64,000 nucleotides of DNA from Luidia sarsii (Eukaryota; Echinodermata; Asteroidea; Paxillosida; Luidiidae): the NCBI GenBank assembly GCA_949987565.1, contig OX465111.1:14569249-14633248 (forward strand), in the 5' to 3' direction. A program made the position numbers and the translations under genes. The notes beneath the pieces were generated by a model that did not search any database, was not told the DNA's origin, and saw nothing but the letters and a program-made list of their open reading frames with translations. Below, piece after piece: positions 1 to 11,590 of the stretch (position 1 is its first letter; each line of letters opens with the position of its first letter).

Positions 1-105
1 CCTCAATAGCTCGAAGTACTGCCTATTTCTGTTCTACCATTTATGGCAATATGGAAAAAACGTTCAGTTGAATGAATAAATGAATGAATGAATTAAGTTG
101 TTGAT

Positions 106-213
106 GAGTCGTGACTCGGACTCGACTTCGACTCGAGTCTCATTTTCTATGTCTGGGACTCGGACCCGTGCCATGATAACACCTGCCTCGGACTGGGACT
201 GGAACTCGGGCTA
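106..213. repeat. GACTCG-type degenerate hexamer repeat
   Basis: Repeated variants of GACTCGGACTCG, ACTCGGACCC and ACTGGGACTGG are present. The same word family occurs at 32504-32565, 61950-62060 and 62270-62345, and probably gave rise to the 36-bp array at 2 kb, which is built of GAGTCC-like words. Confidence 0.6.
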
Positions 214-459
214 CTCTTCTACTGCAGACAACGTTGCCACCCACTGACTTCCTATGGTATCAGTGCGTTCGATTAGCTTCCCTGGGATGACCTGGGTTAC
301 CCCGAGTGACCGTGCTTTAGGGGGGGGGGGTAATGACGTCAGAGCCAATCGGTACTGACCGGGGTAGACCCGGGGTGTAGACCCGGGGAAGCTAAATCGA
401 ACGCACCCAATTGAAAGTTCCCCCAACCCTTTCATATGTGTGCATCCTGTAAAGCACAA

Positions 460-531
460 GGAGCATAGGAGAAGGAGAAGGAGAATGAGGAGAAGAAGAA
501 GAAGAAAAAGATGAAGAAGGAGAAGAAGAAA
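460..531 (+). repeat. GAA/GGA-rich tract
   Basis: An interrupted purine microsatellite of AGGAGAAGGAGAA and AAGAAGAAG words. It explains the Leu-rich open frame on the opposite strand (211-570). Confidence 0.7.
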
Positions 532-998
532 GTTTGCGCGTGTCAATTTCATCTCGTTGAGGCCCTCCATGGCTCTAAGATTTCATGCATGGTTCCGTCT
601 AGCTTCTCTATAATTCACGATATTCGGCACGCTGCTGCCGGATAGAGGGCGCATCACCTGACTCCCATGGGTAATCTTGGCGCGGAGTGCATTTCTGCAG
701 CGAGTCGGTTCAATTCCATGCGGGAGGACAGCTCCTTATTTTTTTGAAATATTGCCCCGCAGCTTGGCGGATCGTATATCATACATTGCAAACACCGCAA
801 AACCACTGGGATCAACTGCATCGCAATGCTAATAGTGGGAAGCTGACATTAGCCAGCATATATATACAAAGTAAAGGAAATGCATTTACTTTAAATGGGC
901 GCGCGATGCAAACGAATAATGCCAATGTAACGTAAACAGTTTACATGTTCTGCTCTGGCACTGTGTTTCCGACACTCACTTTTGAAGGATATTTACAG

Positions 999-1760
999 TG
1001 TCTCCCTCTCTTTCTCTCTCTGTCTCCCTCTCTTTCTCTCTCTGTCTCCCTCTCTTTCTCTCTTTGTCTCCCTCTCTTTTTTATTCTGTCTCCCTCTCTT
1101 TCTCTCTGTCTCCCTCTCTTTCTCTCTCTGTCTCCCTCTCTTTCTCTCTTTGTCTCCCTCTCTTTTTTATTCTGTCTCCCTCTCTTTCTCTCTCTGTCTC
1201 CATCTCTTTCTCTCTCTGTCTCCCTCTCTTTCTCTCTCTGTCTCCCTCTCTTTCTCTCTCTGTCTCCCTCTCTTTCTCTCTTTGTCTCCCTCTCTTTTTT
1301 ATTCTGTCTCCCTCTCTTTCTCTCTGTCTCCATCTCTTTCTCTCTGTCTCCCTCTCTACCTCTGTCTCCCTCTCTTTCTCTCTCTGTCTCCCTCTCTTTC
1401 TCTCTCTGTCTCCCTCTCTTTCTCTCTCTGTCTCCCTCTCTTTCTCTCTCTGTCTCCCTCTCTTTCTCTCTCTGTCTCCCTCTCTTTCTCTCTGTCTCCA
1501 TCTCTTTCTCTCTCTGTCTCCCTCTCTTTCTCTCTCTATTTCCCTCTCTTTCTCTCTCTGTCTCCCTCTCTTTCTCTCTCTATTTCCCTCTCTTTCTCTC
1601 TCTGTCTCCATCTCTTTCTCTCTTTGTCTCCCTCTCTTTCTCTCTCTGTCTCCCTCTCTTTCTCCCTCTGACTCCCTCTCTTTCTCATTCTGTCTCTCTC
1701 TCTTTCTCTCTCTGACTCCCTCTCTTTCTCATTCTGTCTCCCTCTCTTTCTCTTCCCTCT
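999..1760 (+). repeat. 22-bp pyrimidine minisatellite (CTCCCTCTCTTTCTCTCTGT type)
   Basis: About 34 tandem copies of a pyrimidine unit whose core is TCTCCCTCTCTTTCTCTC. Variant units (TTTTTTATTCTG, CATCTC, TATTTC) recur in blocks, indicating higher-order duplication. All frames are open on both strands because the array lacks stop words, so the open frames of 176-279 codons here are not evidence of genes. Confidence 0.92.
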
Positions 1761-1997
1761 TTTGTCGTGTTTATATGGCGTCAGATGACGAGGGCGCGAA
1801 CGAGGCTAAGGAAGGGGCATGTATGAGACGCGGATGAGATAAGAACCTTTCCGTGTCTTAAATTTCCCTTACCGTCATGCCTTCCAGAAATGTCCTGCAA
1901 TATAGAATCGAAACGCTAGGCCATCTATTTTGGGGAGATTTGTATATTATTTTGCGGCTATTACACGACTGAATCGATGTCCGTGCCCGAGCGACAG

Positions 1998-2899
1998 TCT
2001 GAGTCCGAACCCGAGCCCACGAACGAGTCCTAGACCGAGTCCGAGCCCAATAATGAATCCTAGACCAAGTCCGAACCCGAGCCCAAGAACGAGTCCTAGA
2101 CCAAGTCCGAACTCGAGCCCAAGAACGAGTCCTAGACCAAGTCCGAACTCGAGCCCAAGAACGAGTCCTAGACCAAGTCCGAGTCCGAGCCCAAGAACGA
2201 GTCCTAGACCGAGTCCGAGCCCAATAATGAATCCTAGACCAAGTCCGAGTCCGAGCCCAAGAACGAGTCCTAGACCAAGTCCGAACTCGAGCCCAAGAAC
2301 GAGTCCTAGACCAAGTCCGAGTCCGAGCCCAAGAACGAGTCCTAGACCGAGTCCGAACCCGAGCCCAAGAACGAGTCCTAGACCAAGTCCAAACTCGAGC
2401 CCAAGAACGAGTCCTAGACCGAGTCCGAACCCGAGCCCAAGAACGAGTCCTAGACCAAGTCCGAACCCGAGCCCAAGAACGAGTCCTAGACCAAGTCCGA
2501 ACTCGAGTCAAAGAACGAGTTCTAGACCAAGTCCAAACTCGAGCCCAAGAACGAGTCCTAGACCGAGTCCGAACCCGAGCCCAAGAACGAGTCCTAGACC
2601 AAGTCCGAACCCGAGCCCAAGAACGAGTCCTAGACCAAGTCCGAACTCGAGTCAAAGAACGAGTCCTAGACCGAGTCCGAACCCGAGCCCAAGAACGAGT
2701 CCTAGACCAAGTCCGAACCCGAGCCCAAGAACGAGTCCGAGACCAAGTCCGAGCCCAAGAACGAGTCCTAGACCGAGTCCCAGGCCAAGAACGAGTCCTA
2801 GACCGAGCCCGAGCCCAAGAACGAGTCCTAGACCGAGTCCGAACCCGAGCCCGAACCCGAGCCCGAACCCGAGCCCGAACCCGAGCCCAAGAACGAGTC
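1998..2899 (+). repeat. 36-bp minisatellite ([16 protein letters not shown] translation)
   Basis: About 25 copies of a 36-bp unit with core CCCAAGAACGAGTCCTAGAC then AAGTCCGA. The unit is a multiple of three, so frames stay open: 1930-3060 plus (376 codons, Ser/Pro/Arg) and 1858-2901 minus (Arg/Thr/Ser/Trp). Variant positions (CCGAACTCG, CCGAGTCCG, CAATAATGAATCC) are shared between distant units, as expected of unequal exchange. I see no start context, splice context or domain, so I treat it as non-coding. Confidence 0.9.
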
Positions 2900-2924
2900 A
2901 TTGGACCGTGTACGAGCGCAAGCC

Positions 2925-2964
2925 AGAGTCAGAGTCAGAGCCAGAGCCAGAGCCAGAGCCACAG

Positions 2965-2995
<31 letters not shown>

Positions 2996-3010
2996 CCGTG
3001 CCCGATCCCG
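2925..3010 (+). repeat. CAGAGC hexamer microsatellite
   Basis: Tandem CAGAGC/CAGAGT words follow directly after the 36-bp array; the translation is Glu-Pro repeats. Confidence 0.85.
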
Positions 3011-3719
3011 GGCCAGAGCTAGAGCCTGTTTCCGAGCCCAATCTTCGAGCCCATGCCTAAGCCGTCTTCCCCCAAAAGGCCTTCGACAGCCCCGGCAACA
3101 ACAACATGAGCTGCAGCCCAAAAGAGGTCAATTGGTGCAAGGACGCGCCCACGCCTCGATTGCTCGGATGCAAGCTGCGTGCATCGCGGGCGTGTATTTA
3201 TTTATGCTGCAGATTAGACACGGATTCCGGGCTCGCTACTATTTTTTTCAATCACCAAGACGCAACACAAATCAAGGCTACATCATCAACCAGGTATATG
3301 GAGACGGGGATGGGGGGAAAGCTCGTTTCAATGTGGCATCGCCCCACGCTGTAGAAGTCCCCATTGGTGCGAGCTTATACCCCTCCTCAGAATCGCAGCA
3401 CGCACGCAGGTAGAGCATTTTTTCTCTCGTGTAGTGCCTACGTGCGGCCGGACGAGTTATATCGCATGGCCGGCTGATTGAATTGTCCTGACATGAGCGA
3501 AGGCACTCGACAGAAGTCAAAATAAAATCAACAAACAACCTGCATGCGACCCGTACTCTGCCCGGCAACCTTGACGGCCGAACACGGCAGCAAATATATC
3601 CCTCAAAACAACGGCCCCGTACCAGAACTCAGAGTGAATCGCTTCAATTAACATTCCGAGTGACGTTTTCTTATTAAAGACATACGCACAAACGGATGAA
3701 AAGAAAGATGCAAGCGAGG

Positions 3720-3814
3720 AAGAGGGAGAGAAAGAGATAGAGAGAGGGGAGGGAGAGGAGGTAGAGAGAGGGAGGAGGGAGAGGGGGGAGAGGGGGGGGG
3801 AGAGGGAGGAGGGG

Positions 3815-3848
<34 letters not shown>

Positions 3849-4175
3849 GAGGGAGAGGAGGTAGAGAGAGGGAGGAGGGAGAGGGGAGAGAGAGAGCGAG
3901 AGAGAGGAAAATGAGAAAAAGAGAGATAGAGAGAGATGAGGGAGAGAGATGAGGGAGAGAGAGGAGGGAGAGAGAGAAGGGGGAGAGGAGGGAGCGAGAG
4001 AGAGAGGAGAAAGAAAAAGAGAAAGAGATAGAGCAGGGAGAGACTCGAGGGGAGGGAGAGGAGGGAGAGAGAGGAGAGACAGAGGAGGGAGAGGAGGGAG
4101 AGAGAGGGGAGGGAGAGAGAGGAGAGAGAGGAGAGAGAGAGGAGGAAGAGGGAGGAGGGAGAGAGAGAAAGAAGA
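3720..4175 (+). repeat. purine (GAGAGG)n array with shared 3' flank
   Basis: About 450 bp of almost pure purine. The 75 bp after it (to about 4250, containing CTCTTGATGCAAGAGCTACC) is closely similar to the flank of the purine array at 17104-17630, so the two arrays belong to one element family. Confidence 0.85.
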
Positions 4176-4560
4176 GTCAAGAACTTCGTCAGCCTCGTAT
4201 TCGGTATATGCCATCAATCACTTCTCTTGATGCAAGAGCTACCTGGACTAAGGGGCAATGACGAAGGCACACAATATACACGTACAACGAAAGCCAAGGG
4301 TAGATAAAGGGGAGGGGGATGCAGTGGCGACCAACCGAAACCAAATCAAATGGAAGCTATTAAGGGACGCATCACATCGTGCCAGTCTGGCCTCGCCTCG
4401 CTGCGAGCTCCGTCGGGGACTGTTTCATGTCGCTCAAATCCCACAGGGGGTTTTCGTCTCGCGCCGGATACTCCTTCAAGGTCGCGGGTTGACACGACAA
4501 CAACTTATGCTCTTCTTTTGCGGGGATGCAAACAGCCGCGGTGGGCGGGAGTGGGGATGA

Positions 4561-4620
4561 AGGAGGAGGAGGAGGAGGAGGAGGAGGCGGAGGAGGAGGA
4601 GGAGGAGGAGGAGGAGGAGG
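4561..4620 (+). repeat. (GGA)n microsatellite
   Basis: Twenty near-perfect AGG/GGA triplets with a single GGC interruption. Confidence 0.95.
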
Positions 4621-5033
4621 GTCGTGCAAGGTTAGTTTGGACTAGCATGCGGTGTTACAGAGCGCACTTATGAAAACTCGCAACGGTATTATTTTCCAGC
4701 CTTTTTCAACTTCTTTAACTGTAATTTTAATTAAGATAAAAAAAAATCATTAAGTAATTACAAGTGCATTTTTTTGTTTTCAAATATCCATTTAATCTAG
4801 TAATTGTCGATTTATTTACTTAAATTGTGTTGGTATATACTTACTTTATAGACTTGACTTGACTTAAAATTACATAAATAATAAATAATCAATGCAATAT
4901 CAAACCATTTATAGTTTTTATACACAACTTGTGGAGTGACAGGTCTCTGACCCCGTCGACTGGCATTAGTGTCCCTTGCGTCTTGTTTGTGGTGTAAATG
5001 AAATGGCATCAATAAACGATAATAACCACTCAC

Positions 5034-5098
5034 CTCAGGATCCTCTTCACTGACATGGGCTTGGCCGGGTTGTACGGGATGCATATCTTTTGCGTTCC
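5034..5098 (-). CDS. GARNL3: GARNL3-like exon E (GTQKICIPYNPAKPMSVKRIL)
   Basis: This is a 65-nt exon with acceptor TCTCTCCTGGCAG and donor CCTGAG|GTGAG. It encodes GTQKICIPYNPAKPMSVKRI, then L, plus two bases (AG) of a Ser or Arg codon. Vertebrate GARNL3 has GTQKIC.PY.P.K..SVK.ILS at this place, so the split codon is probably Ser. The sequence leads into the Rap-GAP domain. I found no following exon in 1-5033, so the next one is probably outside the window. It is the last recognised exon of the gene here. Confidence 0.82.
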
Positions 5099-6329
5099 CT
5101 GCCAGGAGAGAAGAACAAAGCCAATCATTCGCGCGTCTTGTGCTTTATACGGTAAGTGGAGGAAGGACTGGAAAGGCCAGTCTAAACCCATAGACGTAGG
5201 CCTATTTGCGTAACCCCCCCCCCCAAAGCCGCCATTGCTGGGGGCCCCAGACTCGTTTGTGCACTTGCACCAGGCGAGTGGATGCGTTTAGCAAACAAAA
5301 GATTAGCGGTTGCTCCTCAGGCATGGCGAATCCTCACACGCGAGCCTATCCGAATCGGTCTAGACTGAAAGGTTGTGCTATTCCAACGGATATGCAGCGG
5401 CTATGATTTCGTATTGAAAGCTATTATCATGCCGGGGTGGCTGAGATCGGTCACTATACCGCGGCACAGTCCGCAGTGCCGAGGAAAACAGTCGTCGGAT
5501 ACCGTCCAACGGTAGTACGCCAAAGGATGGATTGTCCCCATTCGCGGCACAGAAATAATATGCTGCGAGCATCACATAAATAGGCTGATGTGTCCGGGAA
5601 AAAACCACGCGAATCAATTATGGACTAACCCGCATTGCACTGAAAGGGGGAAGGGGGCTGGAATCTCCTGCCGCCTCAACCCCCGCAATGCAAAGAAAAA
5701 GTACTGCAAAATATGCCCCGCTGGCCAGAACAAAATACATGGTAAAGCCGGGTAGCAGACTACCAGGGGAACCAGAATGCTCAGATATTCTGACTGCGAC
5801 ACCACTTATTCCTCGCGATAACAGTTCTGAAATCCATCATCATCACGTTCATGTCACCGTGTAAAGGTGCCTCATCAAATATGGAATTGCGCACAGAGAC
5901 CGGACGTTAAATAAAGGGAAGAAAATAATGTGAACTGATTGGATTGGTAAACGTTGTACCGTGCATGGCAGCATTTTCTGCATCCCCGGCGTCGAAGCAA
6001 GAGCCGTGATATATGTACTCGTCTACTTCATGACTTGTTATTGACCCGATCCCCCTTGATCAACGTCCACACGTTTTACTGGTGGGGAAGACATTGACTG
6101 TATCATCCATTCATTATTGATACCACGGGTCGTCTCAGTCATTGTCCGATGTTGCACTGCAAGCTGTGTCCTTAACTATACAGTTCTCCACCCATCTCCG
6201 TATTGTGCCTTGTTTAAAGAAATTGCCGTACATCCACCTGTCAATTTTCTGATATCATTCTGCCACTGCTGTTACTCGACGCCCTCTACCTCTGCTACCT
6301 TCAATGGTCCGTTTTTTTAAAGGCTGTTT

Positions 6330-6480
6330 TCCGTAAATTTCTGCTTCTAAAAGTTTCTCTGGGAATGAGTTCAGAAACGATTTTTTTGTTCAGCATGCAG
6401 CCAGGGGCCAATATTTATTTGATAAAGCTACTTAAGCGTAAATTTCTGTTTAGCATGAAAAGTCTTCCTTGTGTAAGCAG
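6330..6480. repeat. TTCATAGAG/CTTAAGCA dispersed repeat copies
   Basis: Words such as CTTAAGCGTAAATTTCTG, TTTAGCATGAAAAG and GTGTAAGCAGA belong to a dispersed family that also appears at 6729-6758, 10839-10915, 14247-14340, 14400-14480, 11540-11590 and 43430-43520. The family is known to me from echinoderm genomes. Confidence 0.5.
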
Positions 6481-6605
6481 ACCGAATCGTTGAGTGGGGT
6501 TAGTTGTTTTCGACTTTGCTTTGGTATTTCACCTTCCTTTTTTGTATGAAACCAAAGTGATATTTGAGTCGCCAAGCTGATCTTACGAATCAAGACATTT
6601 TGTGC

Positions 6606-6732
6606 TTAAAGCCCCTACACAACATTGGTAAGATCGAAAAACAGAAATGTTCACAGATTCACATGAAACTTATACAGTGTGAGGATGGTTATGGTAGAAA
6701 CCTCGCACTGAAATGTTGTGTAGGGGCTTTAA
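6606..6732. mobile_element. 127-bp MITE with TTAA flanks (deletion derivative)
   Basis: TTAA at 6606-6609 and 6729-6732 bracket terminal inverted repeats starting AGCCCCTACACAACATT. The internal sequence (GGTAAGATCGAAAAACAGAA onward) matches the first ~105 bp of the 350-bp copy at 34269-34618, so this is an internally deleted copy. TTAA duplication with these ends suggests piggyBac-type mobilisation. No transposase is present. Confidence 0.8.
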
Positions 6733-7864
6733 GCAACTCCATGAAATTGGGCCTGTCACAATACTCTCAGAAGTCGTCTGTAGCGCAGCCTTTTTATAGG
6801 CGTCAATCCGCTTGTAGTCATTGCATGCGTGCGTGTGCGTATTGGCGCCCGTATTTAACTCAAATACGGGGACCCTGGATATACCGCCGAGCGGGAATCA
6901 ATACCGAAACGCGTCACGAGGGTGTTCGCCCGGGACCCGTTTGTTTTTCGCGGTCGCGTTGCCCGACACACAGCGCCCCAGCGCAAACTGCGCGGTTCGA
7001 GCTCGCCACAGAATAGAACGGGGTCGGTCAATCGGTGAAACGTTTCATGCGGACATGCGCATATTATTACCTAGATATAATATGCACAGTTTGTACGTTA
7101 TTTACCTTCGAGAAGTGCCCTGCGAAGATCCAACGCTGTACCCCGTATATGGTTGGTACATTTCAGGTCATGCAGTCGCCAACGTCTTTGAGTTACAGCG
7201 TACAGAATTGTGCATGGTGTTACCACAAACCTATTACTTCTTCTGCTATTCTCACCATAAACACCTTCAAATCTCATTTCACAAACGCTGTATAATTTAT
7301 TCTATACGAACCACACTTGGTCTTTGCCTAAATGGTGCCGAGGTGGGGACATTCTGACGTCACACTTTCATAAAAACAACGGGACCGAGCATGAAAGCCC
7401 GCGTCTGTATTCGCGCATACATGGTGGAGACAGTTGCGAATTTGCTGACAATTCATTGTTGTGCTGTTTCGAGCGCCGCTTTAAAATCCAATGTCAATTG
7501 AAATTAAACTGATATACAAAAATGTTGCAAACTGACTAAAATTATCAATTGAAATTGTAAAATCCATTCTACTATTGAGCAAGGTCTGGTCCTTTGACGT
7601 CTGGTCCTTTTTTTCAAAATGGTCCTTTTTTCAAAATATGTTTTTTTTTAGTAATCAGTATGAAGTTTGGAAATAACCAGCCTGCCCTCAGTTTTCTTCG
7701 GGAATGGCAGGCCTTCTGTATACATGTATGTATTTCCCCATAGTCGACTAGTTGTTTTCCCCCTTGTCGACTAGTTGTTTTCCCCTTAGTCGTCTAGCGC
7801 CAAACTACCGACAGTCGAGTAATATCAACTGACCGACGTGGGCGACTAATATCATCTGATAGCA

Positions 7865-8030
7865 TTATCGGGATGGATTTCACTAAGCCTTATATGAGCC
7901 ATCGTATCACAACCTACGACAGACAACCCATCGTAGCTGTGATTATTTATCGCATTGTATCTGCGCATTGCTCATCCTCTTGCGATTAGTCGTAAGTCAC
8001 GATGTATTTGGCGAAGAGGACCACTGGTCA
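7865..8030. repeat. dispersed repeat, copy also at 30765-30900
   Basis: The copies share the order GGATTTCACTAAGCCTTA / GGATTCCACAAAGCCTTA, CCATCGTA, then TCATCCTCTTGCGATTAGTC / TCATCGTCTTGCGATTGATC and GTAAG(T/C)CAC(G/T)ATG. The two copies are diverged but collinear. Confidence 0.65.
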
Positions 8031-8181
8031 ATATCGCCCAAAACAGTTGGATTGTGTTTATCAAATGTGTCAAAATTTGCTTACAGAGCCCGGTTAATTA
8101 TACTGTTTGAACAAGGAAACAAGGAGGATTCCGCGGTGATGATTAAGCAGGCGGAAGGTTTGCCGCAACACCAATTAAGCC

Positions 8182-8245
8182 ATCTCTTTTGAGACGGAGC
8201 GTGGCTCTGAGAAGAGCCCGCAACTCAACGTTTCGGGCTGTGTGT
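8182..8245 (-). repeat. histone-type 3' stem-loop-like element, copy 1
   Basis: The minus strand reads CCCGAAACGTTGAGTTGCGG then GCTCTTCTCAGAGCCAC, followed by a purine block TCAAAAGAGATG. It has a six-base stem (GGCTCT/AGAGCC), a four-base loop (TCTC) and CAC. This copies the layout of metazoan histone mRNA 3' ends. No histone coding sequence is adjacent. Confidence 0.6.
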
Positions 8246-8696
8246 ACTCTGCCCGTCGTGATGAGACTGCTGGATTCCAGCTATCGCCGGTGCTTTATTG
8301 CGTTGCGGAGAGCGCTGGGGCGTAGGCAATGGGAAGATTCGTGCGCGTGCATAACCGGAGGTGATTTTTTTCCGCACCACATTATTAGCTATTGGCACAT
8401 ATGTTTGTGCACAAACAATTTACGGGGTGGGGGGCAAGGGGGAGGGGAGGCGGCTATACCAGTTGAAGTTAGAGCTAGGGGTAGATAGGCTTTCTGCACA
8501 GCAAATAAGGCTTTCTGCACAGCAAATACAACGTGCGCGGACAATCTGAATTACCTGAGACTCAATTCTTCATATTTTGTTTGTGCACAAACATATGGGC
8601 CCATAGCGAATATACGGAAAAAAAAATTCGCAACCGGCTGCATGGCATTTGGAGCAAGCAGTTGTCCGGTATAGTCCCCCACACTATAGAACTCAC

Positions 8697-8815
8697 CGTG
8701 GTCCGCCACAGGATGGATCGATACTGGGGCACGTTGTGGTTATTGGCGTCGGTCAGAACCACGGAGAGGAACACCACGCGCTTCTCCACGTCCAGGCCCA
8801 CGTAGTTCTGGTGAA
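8697..8815 (-). CDS. GARNL3: GARNL3-like exon D (HQNYVG...VPQYRSILWRTT)
   Basis: This is a 119-nt exon with acceptor CCCTTTCCTTCCAG and donor CCACG|GTGAG. It contributes two bases that complete the codon begun in exon C, then encodes HQNYVGLDVEKRVVFLSVVL followed by TDANNHNVPQYRSILWRTT. HQNY(V/I)G, FLSV.L(T/S)D and VPQYR.ILWR match vertebrate GARNL3 at the same relative position. It ends in phase 0, exactly as needed for the GTQK start of exon E. A second CAG 8 nt inside is unlikely because it would drop the conserved His-Gln. Confidence 0.85.
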
Positions 8816-10190
8816 CTGGAAGGAAAGGGAGAGGGAAACAAATAATAACAACATTGATTTGACCGCAAACAGATTCGAGCAGATACGACCGGAAGAGAGG
8901 CACACAAAAGCCCTATCGATCGTCCATGCAAAACAAGTTCCCCCAAAAATCTAAAACACCGAATTTAATGCTGGCAGCCGGAGTTTGCGCTACAACGTAT
9001 ATTTTTACATATAAAACAGATTTGCCTGGACTGTTATTAATTTTGAATAACATTGGTCGTTCTCAATTGGCTTTCTTTTCAAATTGGAGAGTGCGTTCAG
9101 ATCGGTTAAATCCCTGTCGATATTGCGGTGCTTTCCGTTCACTCGTATAGGGAATTTGGGCTGCATCTGGAAGGCCAACATAATTATGGTGAGCTTTAAT
9201 GGGATTTGCTCCAGCCAATATTTGCCCAGAATTAGGGTTCACGGAACACGGGCGACGAATGTCGATTCCAATCGCACCTCCTCGCTGAAGGCTCGTGTTA
9301 TTGACAACAAGCGAGCCGTGAATACCGGACTGGTTTGTTTGGCTGATACACGAGCTCAGACGGTTGGGGGATGGGGGGACACCCACTTCTCAGCGGTTTT
9401 TGTTGTTTTTTACGAAAAGGCACGCGGCAAATTGGTAAAGCGCACGCGTTCAGCTGTTCGTGATTGGACCGAACGGAACGCAAATAAGAGTTGAGCACGC
9501 CGCATTACTCTGTCGTAAGGGATAAGCGACCTGCTTCGAGCGTGGCTCCCTAACACATCATCTGATCAATAGCCCCCTCCAACTTCCCCCAACATCCTTT
9601 CCCTTCCGTCCCTTCCTTCCATTCCCTCCCTCCCTTCCCTTCTCGCCCTGCCTCTCCTCCTTCATCACAAGTCGCGATAACAGATTAAAGCCCAGCCGAG
9701 GCTCCCAACTTGTCACATTCGGGAAAGGATCGCTTCACTTCCGGCAGCGAGTACCCGGGACGTGTGCAGCTGGGTGCGTGATCGTACGGTTTAGTTTCGC
9801 TGGGGCCTCGGGCCCAACTGGCAGAAACCACCCGCCCCATCTCCAACACACAAACGGCACTTGACACCAAGTGACGCGCACTCCAAAATCCCTTACTTAT
9901 GCACGGCTCTTGAAACTCAAAGGCGCCACGCGGTACGATCTCTGCGACTCAATGCATGTAAGACGGACCCCTTAATGTATGCGGCCCAGAACCTCAACAC
10001 ATTTCGAGTGCCCGACTATCGATCCTACCAGGATCTTTCTCAACGAGAGAATCAAGAGGATTTCCACAGTTTAAACTTACAATTTGAACAGTTTAAAACG
10101 AAACAGAGCTTTCTGTAATTCGTTTGATAAGATATAAAGGTTAGCATGGTGAAAACAAACTTAGAGGAAGGTTAACGATGATAAATGTAT

Positions 10191-10245
10191 CTCTTCTCTT
10201 TCAAGAAGTGTGGCTCTGAAAAGAGTTACCGGCTCTTGTCCGGAT
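10191..10245 (-). repeat. histone-type stem-loop-like element, copy 2 (decayed stem)
   Basis: The minus strand reads AACTCTTTTCAGAGCCACAC then TTCTTGAAAGAG. The loop TTTC and the CAC after it are kept, but the 5' stem has two mismatches (AACTCT for GGCTCT). The GAAAGAG word resembles the purine-rich downstream element of histone genes. Confidence 0.55.
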
Positions 10246-11379
10246 CAATATTTCTTTCGAATTTCGAGGAGCAGCGTTTCCGAAGCTTCCTGGTACATAT
10301 TCTTTTGAAAAAAATAAATATTGGGTAAGAATACGAGTCAAAATATTTTATGATTGGCGAATAGGATCTGACAGAAGGGTGAGTAAGATCTGATCAAAGG
10401 CGGTTCGGGTGGTACCACGACATCAAGGACATCATTAGGACGCTAGGACGCGTCTTTAAGGTGCAGTCCGGATCAAATTTGACCAGAGGCGAATTAGACA
10501 ATAAATAAACCAGATCCGACTAGAGCTGGATCCGATCCTACCAGTAAGAACCCAGCCTTCCCCCTCCGCGTCTCTTATACAAAACGAAAACTGCTTCTGC
10601 CCTCAAGTGCCAGCTCATGTGCAGCATATAACATTCGGCCTTAAATCCTGGATCTTGAGTTTGGAAGGCCATCGGGGTATATAGAGTTTAAAGTTTCTTC
10701 CCATTGAAGAGAAGAGTCGCTAAATCGGGCCCCTCGGGTGGAGCGGATCAGTATGGCTGAGTGCAAAATTCAGTGTATAGGCCTTCAATATTAACTCGCT
10801 CCCTCTCTCCTCCATCCCATGCCGCCATCAGACATACCTGGGACCAATTTCATAGAGCCGCTTAAAGAGCAAAAAAAAACTGTTTTAAGATATGATCTTA
10901 AATTTTGCCAGAAATGAGTGGTTATGAGTGGTTTATGTTTATATTGTGTTTACAAAAACCCCCCTTGAATGTTTGCCTCTATCAACCCTGCGAACATAAA
11001 CAGTGTTTCGTCATAACCCAATCTACATGAAAATGCATTATGCATGAGCAGCGCGTGACGTATACAGCAGTACTCTTGCAGCGTACTCGACGTCGACAAC
11101 ATGCACAAAACGAACCCAAGTTCTCGGCGGTTTTTCATCTCTTGGAAACTAAAAGAATCTCACCTCCCCATTCCGCGTTGACGTGCGAGTGCACACGCCA
11201 ATAGCACAATTATTCACGGGCATCGCATTGAACTTAGGGGAGCCCGAAAAATGTTGACAAAAGGTCACCCAAATACACACGATATACACACGGCGGTCGT
11301 ACCGATGTTTTTGTTGTCGACTTGTGACCAAGGACGAGCGAGTATACCACTGCATACGTCACCATAACTGGTTTTCCAA

Positions 11380-11590
11380 TTCTCCATATTATGATTCATA
11401 AGACCACCTTACCAACAAAAAACTTCCCTTTTTTTGCTTGCTAAGTATAGAAGAGTGGAATACAAGTCAAAAGCGATTGACATCACACCATCGAAGTGCG
11501 GTTATTAGTAATTCAGACTGCGCAAGGAAGATTTTCGACGCTTAGCAGATTTTCACACTTAAGGCGGTTCTATGAAATCGGGCCCTGCAC
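11380..11590. repeat. dispersed repeat shared with 43430-43600
   Basis: The string GAGTGGAATACAAGTCAA and the preceding CATAAGACCACCTTACC occur here and at 43493-43585 (CATAGGACCACCTTGCC, GAGTGGAATACAAGTCAA). A TTCTATGAAATCGGGCCC fragment follows. Confidence 0.65.

Larger units (their letters stand above)
1..5033. other. intron 3' of exon E, repeat-filled
   Basis: No GARNL3 exon or other gene was recognised here. The interval holds GACTCG-type repeats (106-213), a GGA/GAA-rich stretch (460-531), a 22-bp pyrimidine array (999-1760), a 36-bp minisatellite (1998-2899), a CAGAGC tract (2925-3010), a purine array (3720-4175) and a GGA microsatellite (4561-4620). The stretches 600-990, 3060-3700, 4250-4550 and 4640-5030 look unique, the last being AT-rich. 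I see nothing definable in them. Confidence 0.6.
5099..8696 (-). other. GARNL3-like intron between exons D and E
   Basis: A 3.6-kb intron. It holds the TTAA-flanked MITE at 6606-6732 nested in a TTCATAGAG/CTTAAGC repeat, a short tandem GTCGACTAGTTGTTTTCCCC at 7742-7790, a copy of a GTCGTAAGTCACGATG-type repeat at 7865-8030 and a histone-stem-loop-like element at 8182-8245. The rest (5200-6300, 6760-7700) shows no definable structure. Confidence 0.65.

Noticed and set aside
941..1837. Ser/Leu/Phe and Glu/Arg repeat frames
   Set aside because: The 22-bp pyrimidine array keeps all frames open; no independent coding evidence.
1930..3060. 376-codon Ser/Pro/Arg-rich open frame on the plus strand
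   Set aside because: It is the translation of a 36-bp minisatellite; both strands are open and there is no domain, splice or start context.
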